From the NCBI GenBank assembly GCA_964371505.1, contig CAYJNG010000027.1:1-21484 (forward strand): a stretch of DNA of 21,484 bases, in the 5' to 3' direction. The notes beneath the pieces were generated by a model, which was given only the letters and a program-made list of their open reading frames with translations, made no database searches and was not told the DNA's origin. This DNA is from CAYJAD01 sp964371505. GTDB taxonomy: Bacteria > Desulfobacterota > Desulfovibrionia > Desulfovibrionales > Desulfovibrionaceae. The translations under genes and the position numbers were made by a program. Positions 15,503 to 21,484 of the stretch are shown here, piece after piece; within the stretch, counting starts at the first letter, position 1, and the number at the start of each line of letters is the position of its first letter.

Positions 15503-16384
15503 ATGCCAGCATACGGATCACTTATTCTTTTTGTTACCCCCAAGGGGAAAAGATACCTTAAACGTGTAGAAGAAGGCCAAGATTGGCACAGCAATGACGG
15601 TATTCTCTCCATGGAGGAAGTGTCAAAGGCTTCTTATGGCACGCATTTATACACCACCACAGGTGTACCCATTCGCCTGCAAGAGCCGCATTTGCACGAC
15701 ATCTTAAAGGGAGTAAAGCGCCAAACACAAATCATCTATCCCAAAGACATTGCTTATATTTGCATGCGCCTTGGCGTAGGTGAAGGACGTACCATCATTG
15801 AAGCCGGCTCCGGATCTGGCGCCCTTACGGTGGGTATGTCGTGGTTTTCTGGCCAAACAGGGCATGTGCACACGCACGAAGCACGCGAAGAGTTCCATAA
15901 GCTTGTACGCCGTAATTTAGAATGGGCAGGCGTTGGGAAAAATGTAACCCAGCACCATCGCGACATTGCCGAAGGCTTTGCTGTGGATAATGCCGATGCA
16001 CTCTTCCTTGATGTGCGCACACCTTGGGACTATCTAGACCATGTGGTAAAAGCCGTACGCCCTGGCGCTTCATTGGCTTTTCTCTTGCCTACAGTGGACC
16101 AAGTAAGCAAACTCTTGCTAGGTCTTGAGCGTGGCCCCTTCTCCGATGTGGAAGTATGTGAAATACTTATTCGCCACTGGAAGCCCATTGCCGATAGATT
16201 ACGCCCCAATGACAGAATGATAGCCCACACCGGCTTTTTAGTATTCTGTCGCCAGCAAGAACGTAATGAAGATTTTGAATCCAGAAAGCCCTTAGGTACG
16301 CGTGAGCGTAAACAAGAAGCAGCCCGCTTGGCTCGTTTGGAATCTGACACCAGAACTGATGACGATACAGAATTTGAAGGTTAA
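15503..16384 (+). CDS. trmI: tRNA (adenine-58-N1)-methyltransferase
   Basis: 293 residues. TrmI uses S-adenosylmethionine to make m1A58 in the T-loop of tRNAs in the cytoplasm, normally as a homotetramer. The N-terminal beta-rich domain (GSLILFVTPKGKRYLKRV) is followed by RQTQIIYPKDIAYI at 73-86, the family hallmark. The Rossmann fold has motif I at 98-108 (IIEAGSGSGAL), an acidic residue in HTHEAREEF (E126) that should hold the cofactor ribose, and LFLDVRTPW at 168-175, where relatives read LD-PDPW. The tail of about 35 residues is charged. Start set by AAGGA 6 nt upstream of ATG. It lies 9 nt after the PBP gene and 3 nt before the TetR gene, so it is the middle gene of a tight operon. The link of cell-wall and tRNA genes is probably only positional. 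Confidence 0.93.
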   Translation: MPAYGSLILFVTPKGKRYLKRVEEGQDWHSNDGILSMEEVSKASYGTHLYTTTGVPIRLQEPHLHDILKGVKRQTQIIYPKDIAYICMRLGVGEGRTIIEAGSGSGALTVGMSWFSGQTGHVHTHEAREEFHKLVRRNLEWAGVGKNVTQHHRDIAEGFAVDNADALFLDVRTPWDYLDHVVKAVRPGASLAFLLPTVDQVSKLLLGLERGPFSDVEVCEILIRHWKPIADRLRPNDRMIAHTGFLVFCRQQERNEDFESRKPLGTRERKQEAARLARLESDTRTDDDTEFEG

Positions 16385-16387
16385 AAA

Positions 16388-16969
16388 ATGAAAAAAGACA
16401 TTATCCTAGAAACTGCTGCGCGCCTTTTTGCTAAAAATGGCTATGCCAGAACTTCCACCGTGGTATTAGCCCAAGAAGCCGGTGTGGCTGAAGGCACTAT
16501 TTTTCGCCACTTTAAGAGCAAAGAAGATCTTTTTATTACCTTAATTTTACGTTTAAGAGAAAAGCTTCTTACTGAGGTATACCAATACCTTGACATGCAA
16601 GAGCATGCATCTGGCCTTGAGTATATTAACTCTACTTTAAAAGCCATTTATATTTTCATGCGCAAAAACAGTGCAGACTTTGCCTTACTTTTACGCGACG
16701 CTCCCGGCTGTTACGGTGAGACAGACAGTAAGGCTTTTGACAGCGTAAGTGCCCTCTTTACCTTATTCCATGAGCATTTGGAACAAGGCATCTTACGTGG
16801 TCAGCAAGACGGCAGCATTCGAAAAGACCTACACGTGAGTGATACCGCATGCATTATGGCTTCTTCCTTGGTGGGGCTCATGCGCTCCGTACATCTTGGC
16901 TTCTTAAAGCCTTCCGAGAGCATTATAGAAAACTACTTAGCCTCCAATAACATCATGCTCAAAGCCTAA
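16388..16969 (+). CDS. TetR-family transcriptional regulator
   Basis: 193 residues, a typical TetR length. The N-terminal helix-turn-helix domain covers residues 1-48: ILETAARLFAKNGYARTSTV, then LAQEAGVAEGTIFRHFKSKE and DLF, all canonical. The C-terminal helical ligand and dimer domain is not similar to any subgroup I can name. The ATG is 3 nt after the trmI stop, with GAAGG partly inside the end of trmI, so translation is probably coupled. TetR proteins usually repress a neighbouring pump or enzyme gene; none is adjacent here, so its target could be its own operon or lie elsewhere. It is followed by a strong terminator. Ligand unknown. Confidence 0.92.
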   Translation: MKKDIILETAARLFAKNGYARTSTVVLAQEAGVAEGTIFRHFKSKEDLFITLILRLREKLLTEVYQYLDMQEHASGLEYINSTLKAIYIFMRKNSADFALLLRDAPGCYGETDSKAFDSVSALFTLFHEHLEQGILRGQQDGSIRKDLHVSDTACIMASSLVGLMRSVHLGFLKPSESIIENYLASNNIMLKA

Positions 16970-16978
16970 AGCATACCA

Positions 16979-17018
16979 TTTTTGGGGGGGATTTTATCGC
17001 TAAAAATCCCCCCAAAAA
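16979..17018. terminator. Bidirectional terminator between tetR-type gene and deacetylase
   Basis: TTTTTGGGGGGG then ATTTT (16979-16995) pairs with AAAATCCCCCC then AAAAA (17003-17018), with one extra G and a loop near 16996-17002. The arms provide U-tracts on either strand. It lies 10 nt past the plus-strand regulator and 27 nt past the minus-strand operon end. Confidence 0.88.
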
Positions 17019-17044
17019 CTCTTCATCCTTGCACAACGCTTCAG

Positions 17045-18367
17045 TTATAAGCCCAACGTGCGCACCAAAGACGTTGTGGAACTTTTCATCCCTGCCTTAT
17101 GCACAATTTCCTGCCCTATGGCCTTACACCTTGCGCAAGCATCATGCGGCGCATGTACGCAAAGGGCCTTAATGCCGCGCGAAGACTCCGTATGTGTGAG
17201 GGTAAGCCCGCTACAAGCATCACAAAGGCGTATTTTTTCTTGCTGTTCATCATATAGTCTATCGGTATCATAGTACAATGTGCGCTCGCGCCCCCACCAC
17301 GCCCCGTAGGCATCCTTTATTTTATGCCCTTCATACGCTTGACTTGGCGGCTGATGGTACGTTTGCAACACCTCTTCGCATAAGGCGGCAATATACTGTG
17401 TGTTTTTAGCGTCATCTTGCAAAAGTTGCGGCGTCCAGTCCGGTTCAAAAATATCGCCAAAGGGTTTTTCAGCCAGTGCCAAGCAAATGGCAAGGTTCAC
17501 ATAGGGCAAAGCACCGGTAATGGCATAGCCCCCCTCTAACACAGCTATATGTGGCTTTAATAAAGCGGTAAGCTGCGCATAGCCTTGTGCTGTAAGACGC
17601 ATATGCGCCAAAGGATCTGTAAAATGATTATCCTGCCCTGCAGAATTAATAATAAGATGCGGTTTGTAGGATTCTAAAATAGGCAAGACCGCATGCTCCA
17701 TGGCATACAAATAGCCCGCGTCACCAGTATGCGGCGGTAAGGGAATATTTATGGTTCTTCCCAAGGCTCCTGGGCCGCCACATTCATGCACAAAGCCAGA
17801 ACCAGGGTACAGAGTACGCCCGTCTTGATGCAAAGAAATAAAAAGTGTGTGTGGGTCATTCCAAAAAATATCTTGGCTACCATCACCGTGGTGACAATCT
17901 GTATCCACCACAGCAATGCGCAGTGGCTCTCCTTGCGGTAAGGGATACGTATCACGAATATAATCTAGCATAATAGCTTCTATATTCACATTGCAAAAGC
18001 CCCTATTGCCATGGGTAATGCGCATGGCATGATGCCCAGGGGGGCGAACCATGGCAAAAGCGCGGCGGCACTGCCCCTCCATAACCAATTGCGCAGCTTT
18101 TATGGCCCCTCCCGCCGAGGCCAAATGTGATGGCCCGCATACCTGCTCCACAGAAGGTAAGCAAAAATGCGTGCGCTGCACGTCGGTAAAGTTAGCCACA
18201 AGGGGTTTATACTCCGCAATACCAGCCATATCAAAAAGGCCTTCTTCACGTAATTGATCTTGAGTATAGAGGAGGCGCTCTTCACGCTCAGGGTGGGTGG
18301 GGGAAATGGCAAAATCAAAGGCAGGAAAAAAAACGACGCCAAGGGCTGTACTAAGAGTTTCAGACAT
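17045..18367 (-). CDS. Histone-deacetylase-like amidohydrolase with C-terminal cysteine-rich tail
   Basis: 440 residues. Residues 1-310 form an arginase/deacetylase-fold domain. The motifs are RPPGHHA (108-114), VDTDCHHGDG (154-163, zinc ligands D157 and H159), NSAGQDNHFTDPL (third ligand D246) and LEGGY (catalytic-type Y280). The active site thus looks complete. Such bacterial enzymes deacetylate small amines or proteins such as acetyl-CoA synthetase; the substrate is not readable. Beyond the usual end are about 130 extra residues that include C382-x2-C385, C403, and C411-x2-C414, which looks like a small zinc-ribbon or knuckle. Start at 18367 because GAGGAG lies 7 nt upstream of this ATG; an upstream in-frame GTG at 18382 overlaps that site. 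It is the last gene of a four-gene minus-strand operon, with a hairpin just before its ribosome site. Confidence 0.9.
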   Translation of the reverse strand: MSETLSTALGVVFFPAFDFAISPTHPEREERLLYTQDQLREEGLFDMAGIAEYKPLVANFTDVQRTHFCLPSVEQVCGPSHLASAGGAIKAAQLVMEGQCRRAFAMVRPPGHHAMRITHGNRGFCNVNIEAIMLDYIRDTYPLPQGEPLRIAVVDTDCHHGDGSQDIFWNDPHTLFISLHQDGRTLYPGSGFVHECGGPGALGRTINIPLPPHTGDAGYLYAMEHAVLPILESYKPHLIINSAGQDNHFTDPLAHMRLTAQGYAQLTALLKPHIAVLEGGYAITGALPYVNLAICLALAEKPFGDIFEPDWTPQLLQDDAKNTQYIAALCEEVLQTYHQPPSQAYEGHKIKDAYGAWWGRERTLYYDTDRLYDEQQEKIRLCDACSGLTLTHTESSRGIKALCVHAPHDACARCKAIGQEIVHKAGMKSSTTSLVRTLGL

Positions 18368-18388
18368 GCAGACACTCCTCACAGAAAA

Positions 18389-18422
18389 GCAAAGGGCCCC
18401 TGTCGCAACATAAGGCCCTTGC
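18389..18422 (-). terminator. Hairpin upstream of the deacetylase gene
   Basis: On the minus strand GCAAGGGCC (18422-18414) pairs with GGCCCTTTGC (18398-18389) with one bulged base, then TTTTCTG. It lies between the small unknown gene and the deacetylase, ending 10 nt before the GAGGAG site. It could be a partial terminator that lowers expression of the last gene, or could shield its ribosome site. Confidence 0.5.
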
Positions 18423-18437
18423 TCACTTTACAATGCT

Positions 18438-18785
18438 TTAGTCATCAAAAACTTCATCATCGCCAGCTTCAAAAATATCTGCGGCGTAACGGGCATGGCT
18501 TACTATTTCGCCATACTTACCTAAGGCCTGAGCAAAGGCCATATTGCTGCGCGCATGAGCCACAAAAAGCACATCATCAAAATCGCGCATGACAAAAACA
18601 CCGCCGGCCTGCTTGGGATCACGATACACTTCGCACCATATTTTGCTATCATCGCCAAGGCAAGAATGCACTTGCCACGGTGGTGTGGGCGTACCGCTAT
18701 CGTCAAAATTTATACTGGCTTTATCGATGAGATTTTGCTCAAGACGCTTGCCTGTCCACTCCAATTGGTAAAATTCAAAACTCAT
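18438..18785 (-). CDS. Conserved-looking small protein of unknown function
   Basis: 115 residues; I do not recognise a family. AGGGGG lies 5 nt before the ATG, and the gene sits 20 nt after thymidylate kinase in a tight operon, so it is very probably translated. It has no signal peptide or membrane segment and is acidic, ending in EAGDDEVFDD. It contains two cysteines (in VHSCLGDDSKIWCEVYRD) and a hydrophobic stretch GGVFVMRDFDDVLFVAHA that suggests a beta-alpha-beta core. Context places it with nucleotide and RNA metabolism genes, but no function can be assigned. Confidence 0.78.
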   Translation of the reverse strand: MSFEFYQLEWTGKRLEQNLIDKASINFDDSGTPTPPWQVHSCLGDDSKIWCEVYRDPKQAGGVFVMRDFDDVLFVAHARSNMAFAQALGKYGEIVSHARYAADIFEAGDDEVFDD

Positions 18786-18805
18786 GGCATCCCCCTAATT
18801 ATGTA

Positions 18806-19429
18806 TTATTGTATATTCAGTAATGTTAAACATTGCTTCAAAACTTCCTGCTCACTCTTATACGCATGTATAAGGCAAAAGCGTTGCGGATCTTGCTTAG
18901 CTTGCTGCAAATAAGATTCACGTATACGCTGATGAAAAGCCACGCTTTCAGCATCAAAGCGGCCTTCGCTCACAGCGCTGCCCTGCTCTGTATTACGCGC
19001 ATGAGCACGGGCTAAGCCTTGCTCTACCTCTAAGTCTAATAAAAGCACTTTTTGCGGCATAAGTCCATGGATAGCTAATTCATTGAGTTTTTTAAGCTCT
19101 TCCACATCAAGACCACGTCCGCCCCCTTGGTAAGCATAGGTAGAGTGCACAAAACGATCGCACAACACCACCTCCCCCCTCTCTAGGGCCGGCCGCATCA
19201 CCTCAGCCACATGCTGGGCTCTGTCTGCCAAGAAAAGAAAAAGCTCTGCTTGCGAGCAAATACTAGAGCGTGCATCCAGCAAAAGAGCGCGTAAGCTTTT
19301 ACCAAGGGTAGAGCCCCCAGGCTCACGCGTGCACACCACCTTACGCCCAAGGCCCTCAAAATGCGCTGCTAAGGCTCGCTGCAAGGTGGATTTACCAGAG
19401 CCCTCTATGCCTTCAAGAGTGATAAACAT
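18806..19429 (-). CDS. tmk: Thymidylate kinase
   Basis: 207 residues, the usual length. The enzyme phosphorylates dTMP to dTDP with ATP in the cytoplasm, for DNA synthesis. The P-loop GIEGSGKST is at 7-15, TREPGGS at 34-40 (dTMP-binding), DRFVHSTYAYQGGGRG at 91-106, and the lid region lies near 141-158. GGAGG is 4 nt before the ATG. The first 25 nt overlap the end of the upstream OB-HD gene, so translation is likely coupled. It is the second gene of the minus-strand operon. Confidence 0.95.
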   Translation of the reverse strand: MFITLEGIEGSGKSTLQRALAAHFEGLGRKVVCTREPGGSTLGKSLRALLLDARSSICSQAELFLFLADRAQHVAEVMRPALERGEVVLCDRFVHSTYAYQGGGRGLDVEELKKLNELAIHGLMPQKVLLLDLEVEQGLARAHARNTEQGSAVSEGRFDAESVAFHQRIRESYLQQAKQDPQRFCLIHAYKSEQEVLKQCLTLLNIQ

Positions 19430-20445
19430 TGCGCCTCCATACCTGTGCTACTGCTGGGCTTAGCGGCTGCACTCTCACGCTGTGGTGTGGGCGCAGCTTT
19501 ATACATTTGCCGCTCAAGGGTGCGCTGATAGTCCGACCAGCCACTTTCGCCCTCTTCCCAGCCATCAAAAATATGCCTACATTGCGCCATTTTAGCATCC
19601 ACATTGTCCATATAGTGCAAAAGCATGGCCTCAGCCGTTTGTGGCAATCGCGCCGAGCCAAATTCATACGTGCCATGATGGCTCAAGATAAGATGCTTAA
19701 AATGCATGGCGTGCTCCGCCTCAAGGCCGGATTTCACCAAAAATGGCTGTAAATATTCCAAGGCCAATTGCATATGCCCAATGAGACGCCCTTGGTCGGT
19801 ATAATCCGTCACAAGCCCGTAGGAAAATTCCCAAATTTTACCAAGGTCATGAAAAAGAGCACCCACCAATAAAGCTTGCCTGTCTATTTGCGGATAATGA
19901 TTTGCCGTGCTCATGGCAAGCTTAGCCACACCAAGGCTATGCTCAAGCAAGCCGCCCCTATAGGCATGGTGCACGCTTTTTGCTGCAGGGCAAGTGCAAA
20001 AAGCCTTACGCAGCTCTTCATTCTTAAGCACAGAGAAGACAAATTTTTTCCAAGGCTTATGGGTAAGCTCTTTTTTGCAAAGCGCTTCCACCTCTTGCCA
20101 CATGGCCTCCACATCATAAGGGCTTGTGGCCACATAGCGCGCCATATCAAGGTTTTCTTCTTGTTGCGCTGTCAATTTTTGTAAACTTTCTATACTTACT
20201 TGCACCTGCTCACGGAACAAAGAAGTACGCCCTGTAATTTCAATAAAAATACCGGCAGGCAACTCGCTAATATCTAAGCTCAAAGGGCTCCAAATTTTCG
20301 CCTCTAAGTGCCCCGTGGCATCGCGCAGCTCCACTTTCCAAAAAGGGCCATTGCGAGCTTGGCCAAGACTGGCAGCCCCCACCAAAAAGATGCCCTGAAT
20401 TTCAGTATTGGGTAAAATATCTTTAATATAAAGTTGTTCTTGCAT
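19405..20445 (-). CDS. OB-fold/HD-domain 3'-5' exonuclease (YhaM-like)
   Basis: 346 residues. The N-terminal OB-fold nucleic-acid-binding domain is at about 14-90 (GQARNGPFWKVELRDATGHL then EAKIW). The HD phosphohydrolase domain spans about 155-300 with metal-binding residues in GGLLEHSLG (H169), LFHDLGK (H199-D200), LIGHMQ (H224), ILSHHG (H256-H257) and HYMDNVDAK (D280). This OB-HD order matches the YhaM/CBF1 family of 3'-5' exoribonucleases that also act on single-stranded DNA. The last 40 residues are low in complexity (RESAAAKPSSSTG). It is the first gene of the operon; AAAGAGA, a weak ribosome site, precedes the ATG. It overlaps tmk by 25 nt and is divergent from surE. Residue conservation suggests it is active; its substrate is inferred from the family. 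Confidence 0.88.
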   Translation of the reverse strand: MQEQLYIKDILPNTEIQGIFLVGAASLGQARNGPFWKVELRDATGHLEAKIWSPLSLDISELPAGIFIEITGRTSLFREQVQVSIESLQKLTAQQEENLDMARYVATSPYDVEAMWQEVEALCKKELTHKPWKKFVFSVLKNEELRKAFCTCPAAKSVHHAYRGGLLEHSLGVAKLAMSTANHYPQIDRQALLVGALFHDLGKIWEFSYGLVTDYTDQGRLIGHMQLALEYLQPFLVKSGLEAEHAMHFKHLILSHHGTYEFGSARLPQTAEAMLLHYMDNVDAKMAQCRHIFDGWEEGESGWSDYQRTLERQMYKAAPTPQRESAAAKPSSSTGMEAQCLSLLKA

Positions 20446-20468
20446 ATATTTTCTCTTTCAGCTGCCAT

Positions 20469-20496
20469 AGAATAAACAGCTTGAATTTTAAAGCAA
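20469..20496 (-). promoter_or_regulatory. Promoter of the OB-HD/tmk operon
   Basis: On the minus strand TTGCTT (20496-20491) and TATTCT (20474-20469) are separated by 16 nt, about 24-30 nt upstream of the OB-HD start. The left arm of a 9-bp inverted repeat (AAACAGCTT, 20474-20482) touches the -10. Confidence 0.45.
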
Positions 20497-20509
20497 AAGA
20501 TGAAAGTAT

Positions 20510-20539
20510 TTGTAAGCTGTTTTTATATTTATGTATACA
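20510..20539 (+). promoter_or_regulatory. Promoter of surE
   Basis: TTGTAA (20510-20515) and TATACA (20534-20539) have an 18-nt spacer. The -35 overlaps the right arm (AAGCTGTTT, 20514-20522) of the inverted repeat shared with the divergent promoter. The start would be near 20546, leaving a leader of about 68 nt. Confidence 0.45.
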
Positions 20540-20613
20540 GGAAAAAAAGGCCTGCTAAGCCCTCAAAAGGTTCTAGGCACAACACATATCCTTTCTTTTT
20601 AAGGAGTTATTTA

Positions 20614-21372
20614 ATGAACATTTTATTATCCAATGACGATGGCATTTATGCTGTGGGCCTTCGCGCCTTATACACGGCCTTTGTAGAGGCAGGCCACACC
20701 GTGTACGCCGTGGCCCCGCTTACAGAACAATCTGCCGTGTCCAACTCTTTAACGGTGTTCAATGCCTTACGCACCAAAGAAATTGTGGACAGCACTTTTT
20801 CCGGATTAGGCGTACACGGCACCCCTGCCGATTGTGTAAAGCTTGCCCTTTCTGCTCTGCTACCTCAAAAACCCGACCTTGTTATCAGCGGCATTAATTC
20901 TGGGCCCAATGTGGGGCCAGACATTCGCTATTCCGGCACGGTGGCTGCAGCCTGCGAAGCAGCCCACGCGGGCATACGCGCCATGGCTTTTTCTTTTGAT
21001 AATTACCGCCCCACCGATTTACTAGCGCAAGCGCGCCATGCCGAAGGCCTTGCCAAAACCCTGCCTTGGGACAGCATCCCCCCACGCTGCGTGGTCAATG
21101 TTAACTACCCTGACCGCCCCATGGAGCAAGTGCTCGGCGTGCGCAGCTGCCCGCAAACCTCTGCCCTATGGGACGATGCCTATGATGAACGCCTTGACCC
21201 CCGCGGCAATAAATACTGGTGGCTGCACGGCACCCTCTGCACGCAAAACGTGGAAGCGGGCTCTGACCGAGACTTGCTCAACCAAGGCTATATTACCGTA
21301 ACACCACTGCGCTTTGAATATACACATCATGCCTGCTTGGCAGAATTGGAGAAAGCATTTTCAAACCGTTAA
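20614..21372 (+). CDS. surE: 5'/3'-nucleotidase SurE
   Basis: 252 residues. SurE removes phosphate from nucleoside monophosphates and is linked to stationary-phase survival. The metal-binding residues are all present: D8 and D9 in LLSNDDGIYAVG, S40 in TEQSAVSNSLT, and N95 in ISGINSGPNVG. HGTPADCVKLAL (68-79) and YSGTVAAACEAAHAG are family hallmarks, and the C-terminal GYITVTPL is typical. Start set by AAGGAG 7 nt before ATG; an upstream in-frame ATG at 20500 would add 38 unlike residues across the promoter and is rejected. It diverges from the OB-HD/tmk operon. Confidence 0.95.
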   Translation: MNILLSNDDGIYAVGLRALYTAFVEAGHTVYAVAPLTEQSAVSNSLTVFNALRTKEIVDSTFSGLGVHGTPADCVKLALSALLPQKPDLVISGINSGPNVGPDIRYSGTVAAACEAAHAGIRAMAFSFDNYRPTDLLAQARHAEGLAKTLPWDSIPPRCVVNVNYPDRPMEQVLGVRSCPQTSALWDDAYDERLDPRGNKYWWLHGTLCTQNVEAGSDRDLLNQGYITVTPLRFEYTHHACLAELEKAFSNR

Positions 21373-21380
21373 AAAGGGCA

Positions 21381-21429
21381 CCTGCTTCGTACAGGCTTGC
21401 GATGGCTTATGTTGCACAAGGCGTGCAAC
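21381..21429 (+). other. Two small hairpins after surE
   Basis: CCTG (21381-21384) with CAGG (21392-21395) and GTTGCAC (21411-21417) with GTGCAAC (21423-21429) can fold as short stems. Neither has a T-tract. They precede the likely terminator at the window end. Confidence 0.3.
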
Positions 21430-21452
21430 CCAGATTGCTGACAAAGTCTACT

Positions 21453-21484
21453 GGGGAAAAACCTTTTTTGAAAAAAAGGTTCTT
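21453..21484. terminator. Probable terminator at the window edge, cut off
   Basis: GGGGAAAAACC followed by six T (from 21453) pairs with a run of A then GGTTCTT to the last base. The core arms AACCTTTTTT (21460-21469) and AAAAAAGGTT (21472-21481) are perfect. The complement of GGGG would fall just outside the window, so the full stem cannot be seen. Confidence 0.6.

Noticed and set aside
18367..18382. GTG start of the deacetylase at 18382
   Set aside because: This GTG overlaps the GAGGAG that serves the ATG at 18367, and no better ribosome site lies upstream of it.
20500..20613. Longer surE start at ATG 20500
   Set aside because: It spans the promoter, and the added residues are absent from the SurE family, which starts just before NDDG.
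1..21484. tRNA genes, CRISPR arrays, insertion sequences, integrases or attachment sites
   Set aside because: None could be supported on either strand; no clustered short direct repeats or transposase motifs were found.

Overview
The window looks like a chromosomal segment of a Gram-negative bacterium with moderate G+C, most likely a member of the Desulfovibrionaceae or a close relative. This rests on TonB-dependent outer-membrane receptors with signal peptides, Fur-like boxes close to the form I recall for Desulfovibrio, strong AAGGAG-type ribosome sites, and a housekeeping block of the kind I associate from memory with Desulfovibrio (OB-HD nuclease, tmk, a small unknown protein, a histone-deacetylase-like enzyme, with surE divergent). 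The placement is inference; no rRNA gene is present to confirm it. I saw no tRNA, CRISPR array, transposase or phage gene.

Region 1 (1-7072) is an iron-acquisition cluster. A LysR-type regulator (minus strand) diverges from two tandem paralogous TonB-dependent receptors, followed by a periplasmic siderophore-binding protein of the FatB/CeuE/YclQ type. Each receptor has its own promoter, with a Fur-like 7-1-7 box at the expected transcription start and a conserved block immediately after it. A long, branched RNA stem separates the second receptor from the binding protein. No permease, ATPase, TonB or ExbBD is in the window.

Region 2 (7073-11213) holds one large gene between terminators: a 1307-residue STAND-type ATPase with an N-terminal DUF4062 domain, an nSTAND1 core with intact Walker motifs, one membrane span, and nine TPR-like repeats with an exact 48-residue period. 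Its own strong promoter would give an almost leaderless mRNA. The build suggests a conflict or antiphage sensor. It is the best candidate here for an undescribed system.

Region 3 (11214-13012) is a monocistronic NhaC-type antiporter on the minus strand and a 400-nt non-coding gap with two dyads. Region 4 (13013-17018) is a tight plus-strand operon of penicillin-binding protein 1A, tRNA m1A58 methyltransferase and a TetR regulator, closed by a G/C-rich bidirectional terminator.

Region 5 (17045-21484) is a minus-strand operon of OB-HD nuclease, thymidylate kinase (overlapping by 25 nt), a small unknown protein and a histone-deacetylase-like hydrolase with a cysteine-rich tail. surE is transcribed divergently from this operon. 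A 9-bp inverted repeat sits across the two divergent promoters.
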